Part shown: one piece after another, positions 1-6,977 of the stretch
How positions within the stretch are numbered: the first letter of the stretch is position 1
Layout of the letters: every line of letters starts with the position of its first letter
Assembly: GCA_035443945.1 (NCBI GenBank)
Contig: DAOMNQ010000064.1
Coordinates: 1-15,459, forward strand
Reading direction: 5' to 3'
DNA length: 15,459 bases
Origin: CAADGN01 sp035443945
GTDB taxonomy: Bacteria > Planctomycetota > Phycisphaerae > Phycisphaerales > UBA1924
Translations under genes and position numbers: made by a program
The notes under the pieces: generated by a model
What the model was told of the DNA's origin: nothing
What the model saw: only the letters and a program-made list of their open reading frames with translations
The model's database searches: none

Positions 1-56
1 GCTCTCTGTGCCTCGGTGGTGAGGTTGGTTCTCCGAGGTTACGGGATAGCCTCTAC
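1..56. repeat. Right-hand part of dispersed palindromic repeat, copy upstream of phoU
   Basis: This stretch matches 1173-1228 at 53 of 56 positions, with mismatches at 15, 24 and 26. It contains the right arm of the CACAGAG/CTCTGTG palindrome followed by a shared tail ending in GGGATAGCCTCTAC. The left arm would lie outside the window. The copy is in the same orientation as the one upstream of the GH2 gene, so phoU is bracketed by direct repeats. Confidence 0.85.
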
Positions 57-169
57 GATTCGGTGCGGGTGTTGCGGGGCGGTTTGTGCCGGCGGCGGGC
101 GTGGTCGTGCCGATAGGACCCGATTGGCCCGCGTGCGGCGGGCGCCTGGGCGGGATGCCCGGTGCGATG

Positions 170-182
170 AGGAAGGATGGAG
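170..182 (+). promoter_or_regulatory. Ribosome binding site that sets the phoU GTG start
   Basis: The purine-rich run AGGAAGGATGGAG ends five bases before GTG at 188. No similarly placed Shine-Dalgarno sequence precedes the in-frame ATGs at 86, 155 or 167, so GTG 188 is the preferred start. Confidence 0.55.
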
Positions 183-187
183 CCGGC

Positions 188-940
188 GTGCAATCGAACG
201 AGGTGAGGCACCTGCATCCGGCATCGGACCCCGCCGCGCGCGTGGTCCATACGTTCGATCGGGAGATGCTGATCCTGAAGCGTCGGCTGGTGCGCGAGGC
301 GCGGTACGCGATCGCGATGCTGGAGCGTGCGCTGGATGCGTTGTGGCGTCTGGACGCTGAGGCGGCGATGGAGGTCCGGCTGCGCGACGACCGGGTCGAT
401 CAGGAAGAGGTGGCGATCGAGCAGGACTGCTACCGGTTGCTGGCGCTGAAGCAGCCGGTGGCGCGGGACTTTCGCGTGATCGCGTTCATCCTGAAGGTGA
501 ACGCGGACGTGGAGCGTGTGGCGGACCACGCGTCGTCGATCGCGAAGATCGCGAAGAAGATGCGGCGTGATCCGCCGCCGCGCTGGCCGCAGTCGCTGCG
601 GGAGATGGGTGAGCGCGTGCCGCTGATGTGCTACCAGTTGCTGCGTGCGGTGATGAGCGAGGACGCGGCGTCGGCGCGCGCGGTTGTGGAGATGGACGAG
701 ACGATCGACCAGTTGAACCGGCAGTTGTTCGGCGAGACGGTGGAGATGATGCGGCGAGACCCGGAGGCGTGCGCGGACGGGCTGCTGATCTCGCGGGCGG
801 GGCGGGAACTCGAGCGCGTGGGCGACCTGATGACGAACATCGCGGAGGACGTGGTGTTCCTGGCGACGGGAGAGATCATCCGTCACCAGCGTCGGCGCGA
901 GGCCGCGGGGCGGGCCGCGAAGACGCCGCCGCGCGCGTGA
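188..940 (+). CDS. phoU: PhoU-family phosphate signalling protein
   Basis: A PhoU-type cytoplasmic regulator of about 250 residues, close to the usual size of 220-240. PhoU proteins link the PstSCAB phosphate transporter to the PhoR/PhoB two-component system and damp phosphate uptake. The protein shows the two-fold repeat of three-helix bundles: each half carries the metal-binding E-R-V-[AG]-D motif, at residues 109-113 and 209-213, exactly 100 residues apart. The Q-P-V-A-R-D-F-R segment at 89-96 is also typical. The GTG start at 188 is chosen from the Shine-Dalgarno run at 170-182; ATG 167 is an alternative. No pst or phoBR gene is visible, so the gene is either solitary here or at the end of a cluster cut off by the window. 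It ends in a basic, Ala-rich tail. Codon use favours G-ending codons, like the GH2 gene and unlike the later secretion genes. Confidence 0.93.
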   Translation: MQSNEVRHLHPASDPAARVVHTFDREMLILKRRLVREARYAIAMLERALDALWRLDAEAAMEVRLRDDRVDQEEVAIEQDCYRLLALKQPVARDFRVIAFILKVNADVERVADHASSIAKIAKKMRRDPPPRWPQSLREMGERVPLMCYQLLRAVMSEDAASARAVVEMDETIDQLNRQLFGETVEMMRRDPEACADGLLISRAGRELERVGDLMTNIAEDVVFLATGEIIRHQRRREAAGRAAKTPPRA

Positions 941-980
941 CCCGATGCCATGGCGCGTCGAGCCTGCCTCGGAGTCCGAG

Positions 981-1095
981 ATTCACCACAGAGAGGCACA
1001 GAGGGCACAGAGAGGGATCGGTTGTTGTCCCGTCTTTGTGATCTCTGTGCCTCTGTGGCAGAAGCGGTCTTTGGGGGATGCGGGATAGGCTCTAG
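981..1095. repeat. Dispersed palindromic repeat, unit 1
   Basis: The unit opens with ATTCACCACAGAG and carries an imperfect inverted repeat. The left arm (986-1003, CCACAGAGAGGCACAGAG) pairs with the right arm (1043-1058, CTCTGTGCCTCTGTGG), leaving a 2-nt bulge. It ends in a GGGATAGGCTCTA tail like the one at the end of unit 2. Repeats of this look are scattered through intergenic regions of planctomycetes and other bacteria, where they produce spurious short ORFs; that statement is from general knowledge. No gene is supported here. Confidence 0.8.
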
Positions 1096-1105
1096 AACCT
1101 ATCCC
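1082..1105. repeat. 24-nt near-perfect palindrome centred on TCTAGA
   Basis: GGGATAGG and CCTATCCC flank a central TCTAGA; only the pair just outside TCTAGA is mismatched. Flanking TTTGGGG (1069-1076 region) and CCCCAAA (1103-1109) could extend or compete with the pairing. It sits exactly between repeat units 1 and 2, so it may be the junction of two repeat tails in opposite orientation or a transcription stop after phoU. Confidence 0.65.
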
Positions 1106-1115
1106 CAAACCCATG

Positions 1116-1228
1116 ATTCACCACAGAGGCACAGAGGGGACCGAGAGAAAAACCAAGGATTCCTGCCTCGGTGCTCTCTGTGCCTCTGTGGTGAGATCGG
1201 TTCTCCGAGGTTACGGGATAGCCTCTAC
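1116..1228. repeat. Dispersed palindromic repeat, unit 2
   Basis: This unit has a perfect 19-bp inverted repeat: TCACCACAGAGGCACAGAG at 1118-1136 against its reverse complement at 1176-1194, with a 39-nt loop. It opens with the same ATTCACCACAGAG as unit 1. The tail at 1173-1228 repeats 1-56 almost exactly. Together with unit 1 it fills the 329-bp space between phoU and the GH2 gene; I see no gene there. Confidence 0.88.
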
Positions 1229-1269
1229 ACTTCTCGCGGATTGACGGGGTTCATATACAGGGGTGCACC

Positions 1270-3528
1270 ATGCGCGTGGCAACGGCACTTGTTGCGGTGA
1301 TCGTCGGCGTCTGCGCGGGGGGCGGCGTTGTGCAGGCTCAGGAGTGGCGGCCGGTGGAAGGCGGGCTGATGACGCGGTGGGCGGCGGAGGTCTCGCCTGA
1401 GAGCGTGCTGCGCGAGTACCCGCGCCCGACGATGTCGCGGCAGAACTGGCTGAACCTCAACGGGCTGTGGCAATGGGCGGAGGCCCCGGCGGACGGTGAT
1501 GCGCCGGCGGAGTTTGCGGGGACGATCCTGGTGCCGTTCCCGATTGAGAGCGCGCTCTCCGGTGTGGGGCGGTCGGTGGAGCACCTGTGGTATCGGCGTT
1601 CGTTCGTCGTGCCGCGCGAGTGGCGGGATGGTCGCGTGCTGCTGCACTTCGGGGCGGTGGACCGGCACGCGCGGGTGTGGGTGAACGGCACGTTTGTCGG
1701 CGAGCACGTCGGCGGGTACGACGGGTTCTCGTTCGAAATCACGGATGCGCTCGCGGATGGGGACGAGCAGACGGTGACGGTGAGCGTGTGGGACCCGACG
1801 GACGGGCACTGGCAGCCGCGAGGCAAGCAGGTGCGTGAGCCGCACGGCATCTGGTACACGCCGACGACGGGCATCTGGCAGACGGTGTGGGTCGAGCCGG
1901 TGCCGAGCGCGTACGTGCGGCGGCTGCACGTGACGCCGGACTTCGACACCCGGACGGTGCGGGTGCGGGCCGAGGCGGACTCGGCGCGGGGGCACACGGT
2001 GCGGGCGAAGGTGTCGATCGGGAGCAAGGCGGTCGCGGAGGCGACGGGTGCGCCGGGCGCGGACCTGACGCTCGACCTCGCGCCGGACTTCCGGCCCTGG
2101 TCGCCGGACCGGCCGCGGCTGTACGACCTGGTGGTCGAGTTGCTCGACGGCGAGCGGGCGGTGGATCGGGTGGCGTCGTACTGCGGCGTGCGGAAGGTCG
2201 AGGTCCGTGCGGACGCGGAGGGTGTGGAGCGCATCCACCTGAACGGCGAGCTGGTCTTCGTGTTCGGTCCCCTGGACCAGGGGTTCTGGCCGGACGGGCT
2301 GTACACCGCGCCGACGGACACCGCGCTGATGTACGACCTGATCGTGACAAAGCGGCTGGGGTTCAACGCGGTGCGCAAGCACGTGAAGGTGGAGCCGGAG
2401 CGGTGGTACTGGTTGTGCGACGTGCTGGGGCTGCTGGTGCTGCAGGACATGCCGAGCGGGGATGCTTACGTGGGGCCGGGGCGGGGGGAGATCGCGCGGA
2501 CGCCGGAGTCGGCGGCGCAGTTCGAGCGGGAGTTGCGGGCGCTGGTCGAGGGTCGCGCGCACCATCCGAGCGTCGTGTGCTGGGTGCCGTTCAACGAGGG
2601 GTGGGGGCAGTACGACACGGTGCGGATAGCGAACTGGGTGAAGGAACTCGACCCGACGCGGCTCGTGATCTGCGCCAGCGGTTGGAACGACTACCCGGCG
2701 GGCGACCTGATCGACTGGCACGCCTATCCGGGGCCGGCTTCGCCGAGGCCGAGCGGGGGGCGGGCGGCGTTCCTGGGCGAGTACGGCGGGCTTGGGCTGC
2801 CACTGGCCGGGCACACGTGGCAGGAGGAGAAGAACTGGGGATACCGGAGTTACACGGATCGGGATGCGCTGACGGAGGCGTATCTTGCGCTCGCGGACGA
2901 CCTGCGGCTGCTGATCGGCGATCCGGGCTTGTCGGGGGCGATCTACACGCAGACGACGGACGTGGAGGTCGAGGTGAACGGGCTGATGACCTACGACCGG
3001 GAGGTCATCAAGATGGACGAGGCGAAGTTGCTCGGGGCGCACCTGCGGCTGTATGCGCCGCCGCCGCGTGTGCGGGAGGTCGCGCAGACATCGCGTGACG
3101 GGGCGGTCGAGTGGGCGTACACGTTCGAGCGTCCGGCGGAGGGGTGGGAGCGGCCGGGGTTCGACGATTCGTCGTGGCGGCGCGGGCCGGGCGGGTTCGG
3201 GCGCGAGGGGACGCCGGGGGCGGTGGTGCGCACGGCGTGGCACACGGGGGAGGTGTGGATCCGGCGGGAGTTCATCCTGCCGCGGGTGCTGCTGCACGAC
3301 CCGCGGCTGCTGGTGCACCACGACGAGGACACGGAGGTGTACATCAACGGGGTGCTCGCGGCGGAACTGACGGGTTACACGACGGGGTACGTGGTGCGGC
3401 GGATGAGCGACGCGGCGCGGGAGTCGTTGATCTCGGGGCCGGTCACGATCGCGGTGCACTGCCGGCAGACGACGGGGGGGCAGTATGTGGACGTGGGGAT
3501 CGTGGATGTTGTCGAGGGGGGGGATTGA
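1270..3528 (+). CDS. Secreted glycoside hydrolase family 2 protein (beta-galactosidase/beta-glucuronidase-like)
   Basis: A 752-residue retaining beta-glycosidase of the GH2 type, predicted to be exported. Residues 1-23 form a signal peptide ending V-V-Q-A. A jelly-roll sugar-binding domain covers roughly 45-190 (V-W-V-N-G-T at 139-144 and a G-G-Y-D-G-F motif), then an Ig-like domain to about 310 and a TIM barrel to about 600. The acid/base is E443 in the F-N-E-G-W-G-Q motif and the likely nucleophile is E504 in F-L-G-E-Y-G-G. Residues 614-750 form an extra C-terminal beta-sandwich (W-E-R-P-G-F-D-D-S-S-W, T-E-V-Y-I-N-G), common in secreted GH2 enzymes. AGGGG at 1259-1263 lies six bases before the ATG. 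The gene converges on the DUF2961 gene, ends in an 8-G tract (3516-3523) and is followed by hairpins. The substrate cannot be read from sequence; GH2 covers galactosides, glucuronides, mannosides and others. Confidence 0.92.
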   Translation: MRVATALVAVIVGVCAGGGVVQAQEWRPVEGGLMTRWAAEVSPESVLREYPRPTMSRQNWLNLNGLWQWAEAPADGDAPAEFAGTILVPFPIESALSGVGRSVEHLWYRRSFVVPREWRDGRVLLHFGAVDRHARVWVNGTFVGEHVGGYDGFSFEITDALADGDEQTVTVSVWDPTDGHWQPRGKQVREPHGIWYTPTTGIWQTVWVEPVPSAYVRRLHVTPDFDTRTVRVRAEADSARGHTVRAKVSIGSKAVAEATGAPGADLTLDLAPDFRPWSPDRPRLYDLVVELLDGERAVDRVASYCGVRKVEVRADAEGVERIHLNGELVFVFGPLDQGFWPDGLYTAPTDTALMYDLIVTKRLGFNAVRKHVKVEPERWYWLCDVLGLLVLQDMPSGDAYVGPGRGEIARTPESAAQFERELRALVEGRAHHPSVVCWVPFNEGWGQYDTVRIANWVKELDPTRLVICASGWNDYPAGDLIDWHAYPGPASPRPSGGRAAFLGEYGGLGLPLAGHTWQEEKNWGYRSYTDRDALTEAYLALADDLRLLIGDPGLSGAIYTQTTDVEVEVNGLMTYDREVIKMDEAKLLGAHLRLYAPPPRVREVAQTSRDGAVEWAYTFERPAEGWERPGFDDSSWRRGPGGFGREGTPGAVVRTAWHTGEVWIRREFILPRVLLHDPRLLVHHDEDTEVYINGVLAAELTGYTTGYVVRRMSDAARESLISGPVTIAVHCRQTTGGQYVDVGIVDVVEGGD

Positions 3529-3531
3529 CGG

Positions 3532-3556
3532 CTCCTGCGCCCCTTCGGGTCAGGAG
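3532..3556 (+). terminator. Hairpin just after the GH2 stop codon
   Basis: CTCCTG (3532-3537) pairs with CAGGAG (3551-3556), with an inner CCC/GGG pair around TTC. It begins three bases after the TGA. There is no T tract, so termination is inferred from position and stem strength. Confidence 0.5.
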
Positions 3557-3575
3557 GGGTGGTGGGGTGGCCTTT

Positions 3576-3594
3576 CCCCGGGCTGCGCCCGGGG
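3576..3594. terminator. GC-rich hairpin between the convergent glycosidase genes
   Basis: A perfect 8-bp stem, CCCCGGGC against GCCCGGGG, closes a 3-nt loop. It is symmetrical, so it could act on transcripts from either side. No T run follows on either strand. Confidence 0.5.
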
Positions 3595-3604
3595 CAAGTG
3601 ACCG

Positions 3605-3622
3605 CGCCCCCCTTCGGGGGCG
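3605..3622. terminator. C-run/G-run hairpin near the end of the DUF2961 gene
   Basis: CGCCCCC pairs with GGGGGCG across a four-base CTTC loop. It lies about 30 bases beyond the DUF2961 stop on that gene's strand, the expected place for its terminator. An 8-G run (3639-3646) lies between. Confidence 0.45.
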
Positions 3623-3652
3623 GAGAGATGGAGGCTGAGGGGGGGGCGAGGC

Positions 3653-5683
3653 TTACCAGATCGTTTCGAGGACGACGGCGTCGAGGCCGAAGAAGGCCCG
3701 CGTGCCGAGGGCCTGCGGGTTGGCGCCGACGACCTCGACGCGGAGCGTGAGCGTGCCGTCGCGCGGCGTGTGCCAGCCGGGGAGTTCGATGGGGCCTGTG
3801 GGTTCGCAGAGGCCTGCGCGGCCGGAGAAGAGGTCGATCGGCTCGCCGGCGGGCGTGCCGTTGACGCTGACGCGGACGGTGCCGTAGTCCCAACTGCGCG
3901 TGGCGTGGAGCGTGACCTTGCGGGCGCGCTCGTCGTGGACGGGGATCTCGACTTCGACGAAGTCGCCGGTTGCGCGGCCCTGGACCCAGAGGTGGGCGTT
4001 GCCGCTCCAGCGGTCGCGGCCGAAGCCGGTCATGTCCTGCTTGACGATGGAGAGGCCGGGCGCGCCGGCGAGGATGCGGAGGCTCTCGACCTCGAGCGCG
4101 CCGGGGATCGTGAACGGGGGGGGGAGCGGCGGCGGATCGATGACGCCGCGTCTGACCTCGGCCTCGCTCGGGTTGACGTTCGTGCTCGCGCCGGGGCGGG
4201 CGTAGAAGTGGGTCGTGGCGGCGTAGCCGACCTCGCACTCCTTCCAGTGCCAGACCTCCATGTCGAACCTGAGCGAGCGCTCGAAGGGGATGCCGTCGAG
4301 GAGGCGGACGCGCGAGACGGTGGTGTGGCCGTAGTTGCCGGGGCCGTCGCAGCGGGGCTGGGCGTGGAAGGGGCCGGTGAAGAGTTCGGGCGAGCACCAG
4401 GCGTAGCCGTAGTAGTCCTCGGTGCCGGTGCCGAAGTGCGAGGGGAAGGTCTCGCCGTCGACGTAGATCTTCTCGTCGCCCTCGCCCCACCAGTCGGGGA
4501 CGGGGTTGATGACGGCGAGCGTGTCGCCGACGTAGACGCCCCGTCCGGTGATCTCGGCGTAGTTCCAGTCGCGCATGGGTCGGGTGGGGATGGGGTGCTC
4601 CTGTCGCCAGGCGGTGTGGAAGTGCATGGAGCGTTCGTCCCACTCGCGGCCGCGGGCGCGGATGAGGACGGCGAGCGTGATGCGCTGCGTGCCGAGGTTG
4701 GTGATGGAGAGGCGTGCGGATCGCTCGTAGGGCATGGGCCAGCGTGCGTGGAGGGATCGGCCGCCCTCGCTGACGGTGCGCCACCAGTCCTCGAAGTCGT
4801 TGCCGCCGACGCCGGAGCCGAAGAAGTCGCCGAGGGGGCACCAGATGGTGCGCGTGCCGTCGAAATCGCCTTCGAGGACGAGCGTGCGGAGGGCCTCGGC
4901 GAGGTCGTCGGCGTCGATCAGGACGGAGAACTCGTAGATGCAGGCGGGGCCCGCGGTGAGGTCGAAGGGGACGGTCTGGCCGGGGGAGATCACGGTGTCG
5001 CCGCGGATGCCGCGCGGGCCGAAGCCGCGCATCGGCTCGGCGAGGGCGCGCTGCACGCGGGCCACCGCGCCGGGCTGCGCGCGGAGGGCGTCCATTGTGA
5101 ACGGGTCGACTTGCGTGCCGGGTTCGTAGGTGCGGTAGTTGACCTGGTAGTAGAAGCCGTCGGCGTCGCTGGTGACGATGCACCGGGAGGCGTAGGGGAT
5201 GGGGAGGTAGAGGTTCCAGCCGCGGGCGCGCGTGGCGGCGAGGGGGGGGGCGAGGACGAAGGGGCCGGGGGACCACGTGCCGCCGAGGAGGGCGTCCATC
5301 GGGGCTTCGAGGGCGGGGGTATCGCGGCCGTCGAGGTAGACGCGGAGTGTGCCCCTGGGGTTGGCGGACCAGATGCGGACGATCGCGCCGGGGCCTTGGG
5401 CGTCCATCATGACGAACTCGCGGCGGCCGTCGCGCTCCTCGACGCGGATGAACTGGCTCGCGTCGTTGTTGGCGAACCAGCCGTCTGCATCGTCGGGCGA
5501 GACGGAGCGGCGGTCGTAACTGCTCGCCTGGGCGCAGGTGTAGGACGGGTGAGGCAGGCGGGCGATGGCGTCGCGGTCGATCATCTCGGCGAGGAGCGAG
5601 GCGAGGGTGACCGGCGGCGGCGCGGCGAGCGCGGGGGCGGAGGCCAGCAATGGGAGCAGGAATCGGGTCAAGGGGCGTGACAT
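3653..5683 (-). CDS. Secreted DUF2961 / GH172-family protein
   Basis: A 676-residue exported protein of the DUF2961 family, now classed as GH172 in the carbohydrate-active enzyme scheme, whose known members act on fructofuranosides and arabinofuranosides. The signal peptide is about residues 1-20 (S-A-P-A-L-A). The central domain carries the G-T-G-T-E-D-Y-Y-G-Y-A-W signature with E422, and W-W-G-E-G-D-E-K with E401. The 21-residue spacing equals that of the Glu pair I recall as catalytic in the characterised difructose-anhydride enzyme (E270/E291). A beta-rich C-terminal domain spans about 570-676. I chose ATG 5683 because AGGAGG at 5691-5696 lies seven bases upstream; the longer reading frame to 6208 has no such support and no signal peptide at its start. 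Two 9-G tracts (plus strand 4116-4124 and 5242-5250) lie inside the gene, yet the frame is intact. The substrate is unknown. Confidence 0.9.
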   Translation of the reverse strand: MSRPLTRFLLPLLASAPALAAPPPVTLASLLAEMIDRDAIARLPHPSYTCAQASSYDRRSVSPDDADGWFANNDASQFIRVEERDGRREFVMMDAQGPGAIVRIWSANPRGTLRVYLDGRDTPALEAPMDALLGGTWSPGPFVLAPPLAATRARGWNLYLPIPYASRCIVTSDADGFYYQVNYRTYEPGTQVDPFTMDALRAQPGAVARVQRALAEPMRGFGPRGIRGDTVISPGQTVPFDLTAGPACIYEFSVLIDADDLAEALRTLVLEGDFDGTRTIWCPLGDFFGSGVGGNDFEDWWRTVSEGGRSLHARWPMPYERSARLSITNLGTQRITLAVLIRARGREWDERSMHFHTAWRQEHPIPTRPMRDWNYAEITGRGVYVGDTLAVINPVPDWWGEGDEKIYVDGETFPSHFGTGTEDYYGYAWCSPELFTGPFHAQPRCDGPGNYGHTTVSRVRLLDGIPFERSLRFDMEVWHWKECEVGYAATTHFYARPGASTNVNPSEAEVRRGVIDPPPLPPPFTIPGALEVESLRILAGAPGLSIVKQDMTGFGRDRWSGNAHLWVQGRATGDFVEVEIPVHDERARKVTLHATRSWDYGTVRVSVNGTPAGEPIDLFSGRAGLCEPTGPIELPGWHTPRDGTLTLRVEVVGANPQALGTRAFFGLDAVVLETIW

Positions 5684-5690
5684 CGGGACA

Positions 5691-5696
5691 CCTCCT
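5691..5696 (-). promoter_or_regulatory. Strong ribosome binding site of the DUF2961 gene
   Basis: AGGAGG on the minus strand, seven bases before the ATG at 5683. It is the strongest Shine-Dalgarno match in the window and fixes the start against a reading frame open for a further 525 bases upstream. Confidence 0.75.
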
Positions 5697-5960
5697 CTGC
5701 GGCCACGGGTGGATCGGTCACCGGTTCGAGAGCATACGGGGTGTTGGTGCGGTCCTCGGCTCTCGCCGGGGGGTCGGTGTGGTTCGGGATGGGTGCAGGG
5801 GGTGGGGGCGGCGGGCACTCGCGTGCGCTTCGTGCTCTGTACGGAGCTCACCGGTTCTCGGCCCCGCACGTCGGGGGCACTACAATGTCGGTGCGGCAAC
5901 TCCCGTCGGGCGTCGGCGGTACAGGGCTGTCGGGGGAGTCGCGGGAACGGCGATCCGGGA

Positions 5961-5965
5961 AGGAG
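5961..5965 (+). promoter_or_regulatory. Ribosome binding site that sets the gspG start
   Basis: AGGAG, within GGAAGGAG, lies six bases before ATG 5972. This favours 5972 over an in-frame ATG at 5885, which would put 43 residues in front of the prepilin cleavage site. Confidence 0.65.
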
Positions 5966-5971
5966 TCTGCG

Positions 5972-6382
5972 ATGGGGTCTGGGCGTGCGGCTGCTGGTGT
6001 GGTTCGGGGCGGGTTCTCGCTGCTGGAGATCATGCTGGTGCTGGTGCTGATCGGCCTGCTGACGGCGGGGGTGGCGGTGAGCCTGAGCGGGACGGGCACG
6101 CGGGCGAAGATCCGCATCACGGAGACCCGCATGGCGTCCATCAAGAGCGCGCTCAGCCAGTACCACATGGAGTACAGCGCGTTCCCGCCCACACTCGAGA
6201 CCATGCAACTGATCCGCCCGCCCATGCTCGACGAGGACACCAAGATCACCGACGGGTGGGACCGCGCGTTCTTCTACGGGACACCCGGCCTCAACGCACG
6301 CGATTACGACCTCATCTCATACGGCCCCGACGGGCAGCCGAGCACCGACGACGACATCAACATCTGGAACATCAAGCGGTGA
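5972..6382 (+). CDS. gspG: Major pseudopilin GspG of a type II secretion-like system
   Basis: A 136-residue type II secretion major pseudopilin. After a 14-residue basic leader the prepilin peptidase site G14|F15 is followed by F-S-L-L-E, with the key Glu at +5 (E19), and a hydrophobic helix to about residue 40. The C-terminal half has the GspG hallmark D-Y-D-L-I-S-Y-G-P-D-G followed by an acidic D-D-D-I-N-I-W segment, which binds calcium in known GspG proteins. GspG subunits polymerise in the inner membrane into the periplasmic pseudopilus that pushes folded cargo through the secretin. It is first in the operon, 19 bases before gspI. Codon choice changes abruptly near codon 50: leucines before it are all CTG, mostly CTC after it, and GC skew flips sign at the same place. 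Confidence 0.92.
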   Translation: MGSGRAAAGVVRGGFSLLEIMLVLVLIGLLTAGVAVSLSGTGTRAKIRITETRMASIKSALSQYHMEYSAFPPTLETMQLIRPPMLDEDTKITDGWDRAFFYGTPGLNARDYDLISYGPDGQPSTDDDINIWNIKR

Positions 6383-6401
6383 TCCCGGGAGGTCGGCGAC
6401 C

Positions 6402-6977
6402 ATGACCGGCCGCGACGCTCGACACGCACGCCACTCCGCCGCCCGCTCGCGCGGCATCACCTTCCTCGAGGTTGTTCTCTCCACCGTCATCCTCGCGATG
6501 GCCGTCGCCGCGATGGCCTCCTCGTGCGGCTTCCTGTTCGGCGTGCAGACCCGCCAGCAGCGCACGCTCGGGTGCGCCGAGGTCGCCAACCGCCTGATCC
6601 TCCAGTATCTCGACGACCAGAAGTCCCTCCCGAACCCCGACCTGCCCGTGGAGTACGGCCCGGCCCAGTACCGCTGGAATCTTGAGAAGTCCCGCGTCCG
6701 GGTCGTCACCGACCCGGCTCTCGACCAGGCTGTGAGCGACCGCCGCATCCAGAGCGGCCTCTCGCTCGACCGCCTCGAGCAGATCACCGTGACCGTGTGG
6801 CTCAGCGAACGCTCGGGCGGGGCGCGCACGCTCGCCGAAGGCCCGCCGAGTGTCACCATGACGCGCCTCACGGACCCCGTGAAGGTCTACCGCAACCCGG
6901 ATTCGTTCGACAACCTGATCAACACGGAAGAGGGGCGGCGCAGCCTCATCAACATGCTGATGGGAGGCGGGCAATGA
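6402..6977 (+). CDS. gspI: Minor pseudopilin, GspI-like
   Basis: A 191-residue pseudopilin with a leader of about 18 residues, cleavage site R-G|I-T-F-L-E and Glu at +5, then one hydrophobic helix (about 19-42). Its place straight after gspG and the F-L-E-V-V-L-S-T-V-I-L-A helix fit GspI, a minor pseudopilin that with GspJ and GspK forms the pseudopilus tip. It is longer than typical GspI (about 120-130), the extra length being a charged region after residue 100. The residue at +1 is Ile where Phe or Met is usual. GGGAGGT at 6387-6393 precedes the ATG by eight bases. It overlaps gspJ by four bases (ATGA). GspH is not seen in the operon; an assignment as GspH is less likely but possible. Confidence 0.75.
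   Translation: MTGRDARHARHSAARSRGITFLEVVLSTVILAMAVAAMASSCGFLFGVQTRQQRTLGCAEVANRLILQYLDDQKSLPNPDLPVEYGPAQYRWNLEKSRVRVVTDPALDQAVSDRRIQSGLSLDRLEQITVTVWLSERSGGARTLAEGPPSVTMTRLTDPVKVYRNPDSFDNLINTEEGRRSLINMLMGGGQ

Larger units (their letters stand above)
5684..5971. promoter_or_regulatory. Divergent promoter region between the DUF2961 gene and the gsp operon
   Basis: This 288-bp region separates two genes transcribed away from each other, so it should hold both promoters. Candidate -10 boxes are TACAAT at 5881-5886 for the gsp operon and TATGCT on the minus strand at 5731-5736 for the DUF2961 gene. Neither has a convincing -35 box at 16-18 bases, so the individual boxes are weak calls. No gene is supported inside. 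Confidence 0.45.

Noticed and set aside
981..1228. Possible CRISPR array in the repeat region
   Set aside because: There are only two units, each an internal palindrome with similar rather than unique interior sequence, and no cas genes.
1241..1259. TTGACG plus TATACA as a promoter for GH2
   Set aside because: The boxes are only seven bases apart, far short of the 16-18 needed; TATACA also abuts the ribosome site.
950..1300. Short plus-strand frames after phoU
   Set aside because: They are translations of the dispersed palindromic repeat (Q-R-G-T-E-G-T-E-R, L-C-D-L-C-A-S-V), a known source of spurious ORFs.
1225..3459. Long minus-strand open frame antisense to GH2
   Set aside because: The product is Arg/Pro/His-rich with no recognisable motif; the plus-strand frame carries complete GH2 catalytic motifs.
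3770..5680. Long plus-strand open frame antisense to the DUF2961 gene
   Set aside because: Composition is runs of G-A-E-V-D without any domain pattern, and the minus-strand frame has a signal peptide, ribosome site and GH172 motifs. It is a high-GC shadow frame.
5885..5971. Upstream in-frame ATG for gspG at 5885
   Set aside because: It would place 43 residues before the prepilin cleavage site and lies at the candidate -10 box; ATG 5972 has a better ribosome site and a normal leader length.
5684..6208. N-terminal extension of the DUF2961 gene to 6208
   Set aside because: It overlaps gspG antisense, has no ribosome site and would bury the signal peptide at residue 176.
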